From contig NZ_BMEX01000001.1 of assembly GCF_014637345.1 (NCBI RefSeq), positions 310,001-374,000 on the forward strand: a stretch of 64,000 nt of DNA, in the 5' to 3' direction. Below the pieces are notes generated by a model that was given only the letters and a program-made list of their open reading frames with translations, did not search any database and had not been told where the DNA came from. Source of the stretch: Kroppenstedtia guangzhouensis. Lineage in GTDB: Bacteria; Bacillota; Bacilli; Thermoactinomycetales; DSM-45169. The translations under genes and the position numbers were made by a program. This document shows positions 44,494 to 53,321 of this stretch, one piece after another (positions within the stretch are counted from its first letter, which is position 1; each line of letters begins with the position of its first letter).

Positions 44494-46670
44494 GTTTAGA
44501 ACGTACCTATGAGGAATTGAAACCAGGACGGGATCATCCGGAAAAGGAGGAGAAATAAGTTTAGAACGTACCTATGAGGAATTGAAACTCATCAAAAATG
44601 AGGTTTATATCGGCCACATCATCGTTTAGAACGTACCTATGAGGAATTGAAACCGGGCACTTGATCCGCTGATCCAAGGCTTTCAAAAGTGTTTAGAACG
44701 TACCTATGAGGAATTGAAACTTCGGTATGTTTCCATCAATACGTCGTTTTCTTGCGTTTAGAACGTACCTATGAGGAATTGAAACTCGTGAATTTAGCAA
44801 AGAACAAAGCCCAAAACTTTAGTTTAGAACGTACCTATGAGGAATTGAAACAAGCGCTGGATGTAAAAGAACGCGCGGAGATTTATGGTTTAGAACGTAC
44901 CTATGAGGAATTGAAACAACAGGCGGGGATATTTTTCACCATTTATCGGGCCCGGTTTAGAACGTACCTATGAGGAATTGAAACACGTCAGCCAGAATCT
45001 CAGTAGATTCAGCTTCAATTCGCGTTTAGAACGTACCTATGAGGAATTGAAACTTGAACCGAAGACAATCGGAATATATTCAACCATCGCGTTTAGAACG
45101 TACCTATGAGGAATTGAAACTCCCTTTCTTGAAGCTGTTTTTTGTACTCCTTGACGTTTAGAACGTACCTATGAGGAATTGAAACATGCGGATCAACAGC
45201 ACTATTTGGAAAGTTTTTTGGTTTAGAACGTACCTATGAGGAATTGAAACTCGAGCATACCGAGAAGGGATTCAAGCTGGATTCATGTTTAGAACGTACC
45301 TATGAGGAATTGAAACGCCGAAAGGGTGACAAGTATTACACCCTGCTGGAGTGGTTTAGAACGTACCTATGAGGAATTGAAACAGAAGATATTCGGATTT
45401 TCCAATCAGATCGCTTTGACTGTTTAGAACGTACCTATGAGGAATTGAAACGTATACTCCTCGTTGTTTACTTTGTACACACGCCCGTTTAGAACGTACC
45501 TATGAGGAATTGAAACTTTTGTATTCGAAAAGCAGATCGCGCCCCTCGTATTCGTTTAGAACGTACCTATGAGGAATTGAAACAAAATAAGGAGTGAGGG
45601 TTTACCCCTCAACTCCTCCTGTTTAGAACGTACCTATGAGGAATTGAAACTCTTATACGGTTTTCAAGGTGCGGCTTGGAATTTCCTGGTTTAGAACGTA
45701 CCTATGAGGAATTGAAACCTGGAGATCGACGACAAGATTTAATCGGTTTGCATATCGTTTAGAACGTACCTATGAGGAATTGAAACAAGGAAATGAAATG
45801 TTGACGGCTGCATTGTGGTACGCGTTTAGAACGTACCTATGAGGAATTGAAACGTTGCTCCGCAATCAAAAACTCCTCATATGCGGCACAGTTTAGAACG
45901 TACCTATGAGGAATTGAAACTTCGTCTGTATCTTGAGCTACAGCAGGAGATATTGACGTTTAGAACGTACCTATGAGGAATTGAAACTGTCGAAATTCGG
46001 TAGAGGGGAAGCCGCCGGGGCTGGTTTAGAACGTACCTATGAGGAATTGAAACTTTTTCCTTGAACGAGGAAGAGATACCGGAAATCCCCGTTTAGAACG
46101 TACCTATGAGGAATTGAAACATGCTGTCATCCAAGGAACGGGGGCAGACATTCTGAAGAAGATAGGCATTGAATATGGCCGGGTATGCAGGGAAAAATGT
46201 TGGTTGCTGATGGCTTCAATTCATGACGAAATTATTTCGTTTAGAACGTACCTATGAGGAATTGAAACTATATCTCCCCGTCCTCGCCGATGATCCGCCC
46301 AGAACGTTTAGAACGTACCTATGAGGAATTGAAACTGGGAGGAATAAGCATGAACCCGGTAAGGAGAGCACGCGTTTAGAACGTACCTATGAGGAATTGA
46401 AACAATAGGTGAATAAACCCTATTTCGGCGATTTGTACAACGTTTAGAACGTACCTATGAGGAAAGTGAAACAAGAAATCTTGGACCAACTGAAGGGGGC
46501 CTGACTGAGTTTAGAACGTACCTATGAGGAATTGAAACCTGTGACCATTTTGCTGATGGCGAGCTATCGGGAAGTTTAGAACGTACCTATGAGGAATTGA
46601 AACCCGGAAAGCCCTCTCCCGGGTCCGGAACAAAAAGAAGGTTTAGAACGTACCTATGAGGAATTGAAAT
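44494..46670 (+). CRISPR. CRISPR array 2 (I-B side): 32 repeats, 31 spacers
   Basis: 30-nt repeats beginning GTTTAGAACGTACC and ending GAGGAATTGAAAC, from 44494 to 46670. Spacers are normally 34-39 nt. Exceptions: the interval 46121-46238 is 118 nt. The 29th repeat (46442) has an altered tail (GGAAAGTGAAAC), and the last ends in T instead of C. The leader lies on the left, after cas2 and palindrome E4, so new spacers enter there and the right end is oldest, in line with decay there. Some spacers look phage-derived, e.g. one spanning an SD plus start codon (46336-46373). Confidence 0.98.
46121..46238 (+). other. 118-nt oversized spacer encoding a family-A DNA polymerase fragment
   Basis: Between intact repeats at 46091 and 46239. 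From 46123 it is open through the spacer and reads AVIQGTGADILKK ... WLLMASIHDEIIS. IQGTxAD and the motif C HDE of family-A DNA polymerases are both present, with 30 residues from Q to H, the same spacing as Taq polymerase. So the spacer is one unbroken piece of a polymerase gene, not two fused spacers. Confidence 0.85.
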
Positions 46671-46697
46671 GAAAGTGACTGGGGACCGGTTCGTTTG

Positions 46698-46731
46698 AAA
46701 TCAACTTTCAATTTCTATGAGGAAGAGAAAT
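46698..46731 (+). repeat. Degenerate terminal repeat beyond array 2
   Basis: Keeps CTATGAGGAA and GAAAT in the right relative positions about 30 nt after the last good repeat. It marks the decayed distal end of the array. The following 205 nt (46732-46936) up to the IS element show nothing I can call. Confidence 0.55.
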
Positions 46732-46936
46732 ACGAGTGTCTGCCAGTCTTTTCAGATAAATAAAATAAGTTTTCATTTATACAAGAAAACTAAACTCCCA
46801 CCCGATACGACGCTCTCCCTCAGGCGGGGAGGAGGGGTTTACCGGCTTCCCCCTTTTCTCTCCTCCACAATATGTTTCGTGAACTCTTTCAAACCGGAAC
46901 TAGCGAAAAACAAAGAAAGCCCCCGGGCCAAACTGA

Positions 46937-48179
46937 TGTGCACCCCTTAAAGTAGACACAAGGGAAAAACCCCTGTGAAAATGAACTACTTTAAAGGGGT
47001 GTTCTTTTATGGCGAAAAAAGGTCAGAAGTTTCAGTCCTACCCTTCTCGTTGAAAATGCAGGCGATCCAAATGCGATTAGAGGGGGTGACCAAACGGGAC
47101 GTGGCGGAAAAGTTGGGAATCCATGATGTGGGTCGCTGGAAAGTATGGATGCGTCAATATAAGCAAAAGGGGGCAGAGGGGCTTCGGGATCATCGGGGAG
47201 GACGAAAGAAGCCACTGGAGCGGGACGAATACGTCCATCAATTGGAATTGGAGAATGATGTCTTAAAAAAGTGGTTGGAAATCCGGTACAAGGGAGGGAT
47301 CAAAGCAAAATATCAATGGGTTCAGGCCTTAAGAGGCCGCTACACGGTTCAGGAGCTGTGTGATTACTTGAAGATCTCCCGAAGTGGTTTCTACCGCCAT
47401 CTCCAATGTCAATCCGTAAACGGGCGGGAGAAGGAATTGAAAGAGAACATCCGTCATATTTGCCCTCATCGAAAAGGAAGATACGGATACCGAAGGATTC
47501 AAGTGGAACTGGAACGGCAATATGGGATCCGTGTGAACCACAAACGAGGGTTTCGGCTGATGCAGGACATGGGGTTAAAAGCTCTTATTTGCCGGAAATT
47601 ATCGTCACGGCCGGGTCCAACCTGGCACTGAACGAGTGGCGGAAAATCTGTTGGCACAAGCCTTCCGTGCAAAGGCTCCCAACCGGAAATGGGTCACCGA
47701 TGCCTTCCTCCCTGTGTGAAATCAATGGCTTTACCTTTCTGCAATCATGGACTTGTTTAACAACGAAATCGTGAGAAACTAATGCCTTGGTCCTTCAAAC
47801 GGTGAAACAAGTTCTCCAAAAAAGAAAGGATGTATCCGGAATCATCCTCCACAGCGACAGAGGATTCCAGTATACATCCCGAGCGTACGACGACATGCTT
47901 CACCAGGTGACCCTGACACCCAGTATGTCGCGGAAAGACAATTGCTTTGACAATGCCTGCATTGAAAGCTTCTTTTCCCACTTGAAAACAGAAGCTCTCT
48001 ACCCTTATGTTAACTTAGATGCAGACCAGGTGCAAAGACGTATGGAGGAGTATATTCTGTTCTACAACGAACAGCGCATTCAACTGAATTTAAATAAGTT
48101 GACGCCTGTGGAGTACAGGCGCCAACTTGCTGCTTAACTCGGGACTTTTCTCCGTGTCTACATAATGGAGGCTTGACCA
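46937..48179 (+). mobile_element. IS3-family (IS150-like) insertion sequence, degenerate
   Basis: About 1.24 kb. The left end TGTGCACCCCTTAAAGTAGA and the right end, read inverted, TGGTCAAGCCTCCATTATGTAGACAC share the GTAGACAC inner block and an imperfect CC(C/T)(T/C).A pattern expected of IS3-group ends. It encloses a broken two-domain transposase. It sits right after the distal end of CRISPR array 2. Confidence 0.75.
47009..48137 (+). pseudogene. IS3-family transposase, multiply frameshifted
   Basis: HTH part: AIQMRLEGVTKRDVAEKLGIHDVGRWKVWMRQYKQKGAEGL, then the OrfB region TVQELCDYLKISRSGFYRHL and HRKGRYGYRRIQVELERQYG. The frame breaks near 47047 (start MAKKGQKFQSYPS is in another frame), again near 47600, where NRKWVTDAFLP continues in a different frame, and around 47720-47780. 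The catalytic C-terminal part GIILHSDRGFQYTSRAYDDML and SRKDNCFDNACIESFFSHLKTE is intact from 47787. At least three lesions, so it is inactive. Confidence 0.88.
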
Positions 48180-48278
48180 AACCGGCCGGGGGCTGATTTT
48201 ACATCTTCCATGTGAAAATGGTGATAGCAACATGAACGCGAGATCGATTCATGGGGTGATCATCATGCGTCGAGTTCC

Positions 48279-48419
48279 TTAATCAGGCCCTGGTTCACTT
48301 TTGCTGATACCTGTGGACTCGTGCACAGGGTTTGATGAAGGTAGGGAGAGATAAGAAGCCGTGATGATGAACAACCCTGGGAGCAGGAGGATGAAAATTT
48401 GTTTAGTCCATTTCTTCAA
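48279..48419 (-). CDS. Secreted signalling propeptide (Phr/NprX-like) overlapping the RRNPP regulator
   Basis: A 46-codon gene on the minus strand. TTG start at 48419, 8 nt after GGAGGG, inside the last codons of the HTH-TPR gene in another frame. Sequence: a basic n-region MKKWTKQ, a long hydrophobic core IFILLLPGLFIITASYLSL, then a polar tail SSNPVHESTG and ISKSEPGPD. This is the layout of Phr, PapR and NprX export-import propeptides, and its place overlapping the 3' end of an RRNPP-type regulator is the usual arrangement. The mature peptide is probably within the last 5-8 residues (inference). Confidence 0.8.
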   Translation of the reverse strand: MKKWTKQIFILLLPGLFIITASYLSLPSSNPVHESTGISKSEPGPD

Positions 48420-49731
48420 AAAGTACGCCCTCCTCATTTTGCAGTTCAACTTGTAACGTAAACATAATTCGCGTTAATTCCTGAAATTCCTGCTCATCAA
48501 CACCATTTAAACACTGGGCCAAATGGAAAGTAGACTGATAGGATCGTTTCTTTAAGCCGTGCTGTTGAGCAATTTCAAGTGCCTGTCGATAGCAGGGAAT
48601 GGCTTTGGATTTCTCCTTACGGAGTCGATAATAATCCCCCATGATTTGCAGGGCATGGGTTAACCGAGGAATATCCTGTTGTTGCTTTCCGATCTGAATT
48701 GCTTTTTGGAGTGTTTGATGGGCTTCATCCGCTTTTTTTATGTTTATGTAAAGCTTCCCCAACCGAGTGTAAGTGGTAATCAACCTTCTTTCATCTTGTT
48801 CCGGGAGTTGATCTTTCAACTCCAACGCCATGGAAAAACAATGTTCTGCCCGTTTCCAGTCTTCCAGTTTCATGGCGGTATTGGCGAGAACAGTCCAAAA
48901 ATCGAACATCATGGAATAGTGTTGATTCAATCGGGCCAATTCCAGGCCCGTTTCGGCATAGTGAACAGCTTGATCCCATACGCCGGTTCGGCGGGAAAGT
49001 TCTGACTGAAGCCAATAAAAAGAGAGTTTGGTTTCGATCTGTTCGATTTGCGGCAGCCACTCCCATGCCTCATTGACGACCTTCATCGCTTCACCCAGGC
49101 GGCCCAATCGTTCCAGATAGATGGCTTTATTCCGTCTCAACAAGTACTTTATTTGTGGGCGCTCACCGGTGTCTTCAAATGAAGCGATCCCACTTTCCGC
49201 ATACTTGAGGGCTTGCTCCAACCGGTTTTGATAGTAACTGCACAGGCTTAACTCATTGAATGCCGCCGCTTCTAGATCCGAACGGGTTTGGCTGCCGATC
49301 CGGACGGCTTGATACAGGGAGCGCTCTGCCTTTTTCCAATTCTTTTTGCTGCGGTAGGATTTCCCTTGGATGTAGTGATACAAAGCGGCATGAGGGTGAG
49401 TATCCTCCACCTCCAGTTGGGACAGCTTCTCCAGTGCATTATCGGGCTTGCCGATACTAACCAGTGATTCACAGGAAAACAGTTGAAATTTGAGATTTTT
49501 CAGCTCTTCTTTCTCCTCCAGGATCAGTTCGGGGATTTGATCCATGGAGATTCCCAGCTTGTCCAACAAATAATCCAACTTATCCTGTTTGACATGGGGG
49601 ACACCTCGCTCCAGATTACTGATGGTCGCCGGGGAGATATTTTCGTCGGCGAGATCCTCCAAGCGTAGCCGGCGCCTTTTCCTGACCCTTCGGATGATTC
49701 CGCCGATTTCAGTTGACACCGCAGGAGACAA
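48403..49731 (-). CDS. RRNPP-type HTH-TPR quorum-sensing regulator
   Basis: XRE-type HTH at residues about 8-62 (GGIIRRVRKRRRLRLEDLADENISPATISNLERGVPHVKQDKLDYLLDKLG), then about nine TPR-like helical pairs (e.g. KNWKKAERSLYQAVRIG, EDWKRAEHCFSMALELKDQ, KEKSKAIPCYRQALEIAQQHG) to residue 442. This is the architecture of NprR/PlcR-like regulators that bind an imported oligopeptide in the TPR groove. TTG start with AAGGAGGTAG 5 nt upstream. A propeptide gene overlaps its 3' end by 17 nt. Target genes are unknown. Confidence 0.88.
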   Translation of the reverse strand: MSPAVSTEIGGIIRRVRKRRRLRLEDLADENISPATISNLERGVPHVKQDKLDYLLDKLGISMDQIPELILEEKEELKNLKFQLFSCESLVSIGKPDNALEKLSQLEVEDTHPHAALYHYIQGKSYRSKKNWKKAERSLYQAVRIGSQTRSDLEAAAFNELSLCSYYQNRLEQALKYAESGIASFEDTGERPQIKYLLRRNKAIYLERLGRLGEAMKVVNEAWEWLPQIEQIETKLSFYWLQSELSRRTGVWDQAVHYAETGLELARLNQHYSMMFDFWTVLANTAMKLEDWKRAEHCFSMALELKDQLPEQDERRLITTYTRLGKLYINIKKADEAHQTLQKAIQIGKQQQDIPRLTHALQIMGDYYRLRKEKSKAIPCYRQALEIAQQHGLKKRSYQSTFHLAQCLNGVDEQEFQELTRIMFTLQVELQNEEGVLFEEMD

Positions 49732-49872
49732 AGGAACTACCTCCTTGATCAGTTCGATTCACATAAATATTACATCAACTCACGGAAAATGGAAACCATT
49801 TTTTGATAGGGATCGAGTGAAATTTTTATGAGAAAGTGTTCCCCGCCCGACACACTCTCTTGGATGGGGGAT

Positions 49873-50286
49873 TTATCCGATATACTCCGGAAACTCCTGC
49901 AAAAAGGTTTTGGCCACCTCTTCATATTCTTCATCGGGGATGTCATACAGTTCGCCGTCGGCGAGGCGGAAGAAGAAGGGGGAGTTGTCGCCGGGAGGGC
50001 GGCGGTAGTACATGCCGATCCGGTGGCCATGGACGTGGAAGGTGGCACCCAGGATGACGGGGAAGGTTCCCTCGTCCGTTTCCAGCTGGCGGAAGAAAAA
50101 GGGTTCCAGCTGGTTCCAAACGGTTTCCTCATAAGTTTCACCGGGGTGGGTGAGGGTGAGAGTGTTCCCTTCTTCTTCAGCGATGAAGAGTTGTTTTTTG
50201 GCCTCTTTGGACCAGACGAGAAGGAGGTGCTTGATGTTTTCATGGATAAAGACGTACTGATGTGGAGTGGAAAAGCGGATGTTCAA
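49873..50286 (-). CDS. DUF1292-like hypothetical protein
   Basis: TTG start at 50286 (MNIRFSTPHQYVFIHENIKH) with AAGGGAGAG 6 nt upstream; 137 aa. The C-terminal half, PFFFRLADGELYDIPDEEYEEVAKTFLQEFPEY, resembles the beta-strand/acidic-helix core of DUF1292 proteins, and the N-terminal half holds a similar repeat. Function is not known for the family. Confidence 0.65.
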   Translation of the reverse strand: MNIRFSTPHQYVFIHENIKHLLLVWSKEAKKQLFIAEEEGNTLTLTHPGETYEETVWNQLEPFFFRQLETDEGTFPVILGATFHVHGHRIGMYYRRPPGDNSPFFFRLADGELYDIPDEEYEEVAKTFLQEFPEYIG

Positions 50287-50360
50287 GGCGATCTCTCCCT
50301 TCTCCGAAATGGGTGAGGCCAATATACCATGTTTTCGGATAAAGAGAAACCAAACCCTAA

Positions 50361-50388
50361 AGCCCCCGGGCCGACCGGCCGGGGACTG
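50361..50388 (-). terminator. Terminator of the cupredoxin gene
   Basis: CCCCGGCCG-GTC-(G)GCCCGGGGG on the minus strand, followed by CTTTAGGG. Confidence 0.75.
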
Positions 50389-50391
50389 ATG

Positions 50392-50865
50392 TTATTTTCC
50401 TTTTTCCAGAACGGTGATATAGGCGACCATGGGGCCATGGGATTGGGGAGTGAGATGATCGTGGCAGATCAGTTCATAGGTACCGGGACGGTCTGCGGTG
50501 AATGAGACTTTGGTCTGTTTTCCCTTCTTCACGGTACCCTCGATCCCGAATTCTTTCAAGGAGAAGCGGTGAGACTTGCCGTGGATGCCGTGGAGAACCA
50601 GGTGAACCCGGTCCCCCTCCCGCACGACCAAGCTGCCGGGATTCCATCGGTAGACCTCCATCTCTTTGCCGTCCAGCTGTGTTTTGTATTCCGTCGTCAC
50701 CAGATGAAAGGTCCGCTCCTCCGGAGTGGACGTAGAGGAAACTTCCTCCACCTCTTGGAGAGTCGTCTTGCCGTTAAACCAGGGCATGGGGAGCAGTGCC
50801 AGGATGGCGATCAGGACGAGAGCAAAGGCGATGCTCAAATACAGCCATTGTTTTGAGGTGGTCAT
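50392..50865 (-). CDS. Membrane-anchored cupredoxin
   Basis: 157 aa with one N-terminal transmembrane anchor (WLYLSIAFALVLIAILALLPM) and an extracellular cupredoxin domain. The copper ligands are visible: HGIHGKSHRFSL supplies His, and YELICHDHLTPQSHGPMVAYI supplies Cys, His and Met in type-1 copper order. It resembles the copper domain of cytochrome oxidase subunit II but has a single Cys, so not CuA. Electron donor or acceptor is unknown. ATG after GGAGGAACC. Confidence 0.8.
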   Translation of the reverse strand: MTTSKQWLYLSIAFALVLIAILALLPMPWFNGKTTLQEVEEVSSTSTPEERTFHLVTTEYKTQLDGKEMEVYRWNPGSLVVREGDRVHLVLHGIHGKSHRFSLKEFGIEGTVKKGKQTKVSFTADRPGTYELICHDHLTPQSHGPMVAYITVLEKGK

Positions 50866-51019
50866 AGCGGTTCCTCCTTTGTTCAGGCGGTTTCATCTTT
50901 TCATCTCTCTGTATGGACAAAAGGTAGCAGGTTTAACCCTTCATTTCCAATAATTAAGGTGTATATGTTTTCAATCGGCGGGCATACAATGGGAACAAAC
51001 GTTTCGGAAGTGATGGGTG

Positions 51020-51229
51020 ATGGTGGAAACTGTGTTGCATCAAGCAGCTCGGGAGAAGGAGATGGTGGAACTGATCTACCTGGACCGGAAGGGGCGCCTG
51101 ACCCAGCGGCGGGTACGAATTTTTAAATGGAAGGAAGAGGGAGTTTGGGTCTACTGTGAGGAGCGAAAAGCCTTCCGTCGGTTGCGTCGGGAAGGGATCC
51201 TGGCGGCGGAGAGGAAAGGGAGGCGGTGA
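51020..51229 (+). CDS. Small WYL-like protein (69 aa)
   Basis: MVETVLHQAAREKEMVELIYLDRKGRLTQRRVRIFKWKEEGVWVYCEERKAFRRLRREGIL reads like the beta-rich WYL domain (I-Y-D-x-x-G-x-x-xxR, then VYC...RKAFR-x-RxxxI) on its own, without an HTH. Stand-alone WYL-like proteins may bind nucleic-acid ligands, but the role here is unknown. GGAAGTGAT lies upstream. Confidence 0.6.
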   Translation: MVETVLHQAAREKEMVELIYLDRKGRLTQRRVRIFKWKEEGVWVYCEERKAFRRLRREGILAAERKGRR

Positions 51230-51431
51230 CAGCCAGGTGGGGGGCCGAGCAAAAGTGTGTCTTTTTCATGAATCGGCGGGTGCGTCTTTTTTTCGCCGGT
51301 CACAAGTATTTTCCGCATCAGAAAAGCATGCTATACTGGACGGGAACATTGTTTCAGGACGGTGTCAGTGTCCGTCCGTGGATTATAGGGCCTGGGGTTT
51401 TTCGTTAGGTCCGGATGCAGGAGGGTGAAAG

Positions 51432-51569
51432 ATGAGCTCCCAAACGAACTCCCGAAACCAACACGAAGAAAACGATTTTTTGGACATGGTGAAAGGGACG
51501 GCTCTCTTTACCGGGCTGTTCTTGGGAATTGCACTGGTCGGCGGGATCCTGGCCGAGGTATTGAAGTGA
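51432..51569 (+). CDS. Small single-helix membrane protein (45 aa)
   Basis: ATG 51432 with a strong SD, GGAGGGTGA. Product: polar N-terminus SSQTNSRNQHEENDFLD, then MVKGTALFTGLFLGIALVGG and ILAEVLK, i.e. one transmembrane helix at residues about 20-40. It is followed 14 nt later by a terminator. It is below the length cut-off of most gene callers. Function unknown. Confidence 0.7.
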   Translation: MSSQTNSRNQHEENDFLDMVKGTALFTGLFLGIALVGGILAEVLK

Positions 51570-51582
51570 TCTTTTGAGGAGA

Positions 51583-51608
51583 GAGGGCTGGTGACGGCCC
51601 TCGTTTTT
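51583..51608 (+). terminator. Terminator after the small membrane protein gene
   Basis: GAGGGC-TGGTGACG-GCCCTC followed by GTTTTT. Confidence 0.8.
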
Positions 51609-51654
51609 GATGCCCGGATTCCGGCGGGAAGATGTGTGAAAAAAACCAATCGGC

Positions 51655-51733
51655 GGGAGGGTGGGGTTTCCGCAGAGTGCCTTTGGCTCGTCAGAACAAT
51701 GAAGCGTAGCGGAAAGCCCAATCCCGACCGCCT
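51655..51733. repeat. Dispersed hairpin repeat, family 1, copy 2
   Basis: GGGAGGGTGGGGTTTCCGC and GCGGAAAGCCCAATCCCGACC arms around TGCCTTTGGCTCGTCAGAAC, the loop seen in copy 1 (18908). The stem bases differ from copy 1 (CCGC/GCGG instead of CACAT/ATGTG) yet still pair. Confidence 0.7.
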
Positions 51734-51795
51734 TCAAATGCAATAAATCACAACACTTTTAGGGCGTGTCTGATCTAATCATTGCTGGGGGTCGG

Positions 51796-51847
51796 ACCCG
51801 GTGTGACTATCTCCAATCCCCAAGGCTCTCCGCCGGTCACACCGGTT
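51796..51847. repeat. Isolated hairpin CCGGTGTGAC / GTCACACCGG
   Basis: Perfect 10-bp inverted repeat with a 28-nt loop, no U-tract. Together with the dispersed repeat it fills most of the gene-free stretch 51609-51969. Confidence 0.5.
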
Positions 51848-51969
51848 GCTCCCTACAACACCTGAAATTGAAAGTCCGGACCGCCCTAACGCCGGGGTTT
51901 TCTTTGGCTTTGACAGGGAAAAATGACAATGAAGGGTGTCCACGTCAAAAGAAAGCGCTTCACCATCAG

Positions 51970-51999
51970 TTGGCAAGAGGTTGATGCTTGCGCTATACT
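51970..51999 (+). promoter_or_regulatory. Candidate sigma-A promoter of sucCD
   Basis: TTGGCA (51970-51975) and TATACT (51994-51999) with an 18-nt spacer, about 120 nt before sucC. Confidence 0.55.
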
Positions 52000-52117
52000 T
52001 TCAGGGGGTTGAATTTGGTTTTTCCCTACATAAAGAGCATGGGTGAAACCATCGGCAGCCGGACAGGCTGTGTAACCATCATGAAGGAAGGCATTTTTCC
52101 GGATAGGGGGATGGGAC

Positions 52118-53278
52118 ATGAACGTACATGAGTATCAGGGTAAGGAAATTCTGAAGCAGTACGGGGTGGTCGTTCCCCGCGGCCATGTGGCTTTTACCCC
52201 GGAAGAGGCGGTGGATGCCGCCAAAAAGCTGGGGGGGGATCTGTGGGTGGTTAAAGCTCAGATCCACGCAGGAGGTCGCGGGAAAGCCGGCGGAGTAAAG
52301 CTGGCCAAGAGCCTGGACGAGGTAAAACAATATGCCGAAGAACTCCTGGGCAAAACGCTGGTCACCCATCAGACCGGTCCGGAAGGAAAAGAAGTGAAAC
52401 GTCTTCTGATCGAGGAAGGCTGCAAGATCGAGAAAGAGTATTACGTGGGTGTGGTGATCGACCGATCCACGGACCGGGTGACGATGATGGCCTCGTCAGA
52501 GGGGGGCACCGAGATTGAAGAGGTGGCCGCAAACACCCCTGAAAAGATCGTAAAAGTGGTGGTGGACCCGGCGGTGGGTCTTCAGCCCTTCCAGGCCCGA
52601 AAACTGGCCTTTGCCATCGGGATTCCGAAAAATTTGGTCAATAAAGCCGTCAAGTTTATGATGGGTCTATATCAGGCTTTTGTGGAGAAGGACGGCTCCT
52701 TGGCGGAAATCAACCCGCTGATCACGACGACGGACGGCCAAGTGATGGCGCTGGATGCCAAGCTGAACTTTGATTCCAACGCCCTGTACCGCCATCCTGA
52801 GGTGGTGGAGCTGCGGGATTTCTCTGAAGAGGATCCCAAAGAGATTGAAGCCTCCAAGTTTGATCTGACCTACATCGCCCTGGATGGAAACATCGGTTGC
52901 ATGGTGAATGGAGCGGGGCTGGCCATGGCCACCATGGACATCATCAAGCATTACGGCGGGGAACCAGCCAACTTTCTGGATGTGGGAGGTGGCGCCACTA
53001 CAGAAAAAGTGACTGCCGCCTTCAAGATTATCCTGGAAGATCCCCATGTCAAAGGTATCCTGGTCAACATTTTCGGCGGGATCATGAAGTGTGACGTTAT
53101 TGCCGAAGGGGTGGTGGAAGCGGCCAAACAGATCGGTCTGGATCGCCCCTTGGTGGTGCGACTGGAAGGGACCAATGTGGATCTCGGCAAAAAGATCCTG
53201 AATGAATCGGGCCTCAAGATCACGGCGGCCGATTCCATGGCCGATGCCGCGGAAAAAATCGTCTCCCTGGTGAAGTAA
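52118..53278 (+). CDS. sucC: Succinyl-CoA synthetase (ADP-forming) beta subunit
   Basis: TCA cycle enzyme making ATP from succinyl-CoA. ATP-grasp N-terminus [71 protein letters not shown], and the C-terminal CoA-ligase fold [39 protein letters not shown]. 386 aa. ATG is preceded by GGGGGATGGG. Confidence 0.98.
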   Translation: MNVHEYQGKEILKQYGVVVPRGHVAFTPEEAVDAAKKLGGDLWVVKAQIHAGGRGKAGGVKLAKSLDEVKQYAEELLGKTLVTHQTGPEGKEVKRLLIEEGCKIEKEYYVGVVIDRSTDRVTMMASSEGGTEIEEVAANTPEKIVKVVVDPAVGLQPFQARKLAFAIGIPKNLVNKAVKFMMGLYQAFVEKDGSLAEINPLITTTDGQVMALDAKLNFDSNALYRHPEVVELRDFSEEDPKEIEASKFDLTYIALDGNIGCMVNGAGLAMATMDIIKHYGGEPANFLDVGGGATTEKVTAAFKIILEDPHVKGILVNIFGGIMKCDVIAEGVVEAAKQIGLDRPLVVRLEGTNVDLGKKILNESGLKITAADSMADAAEKIVSLVK

Positions 53279-53321
53279 GGGACAAGTCCATCACATCTGG
53301 AAAGGAAAGGCGGGTTCCAAC

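Noticed and set aside
44752-44973. ORF with repeated LERTYEELKQ units
   Set aside because: It is the CRISPR repeat translated in frame across several units, not a protein.
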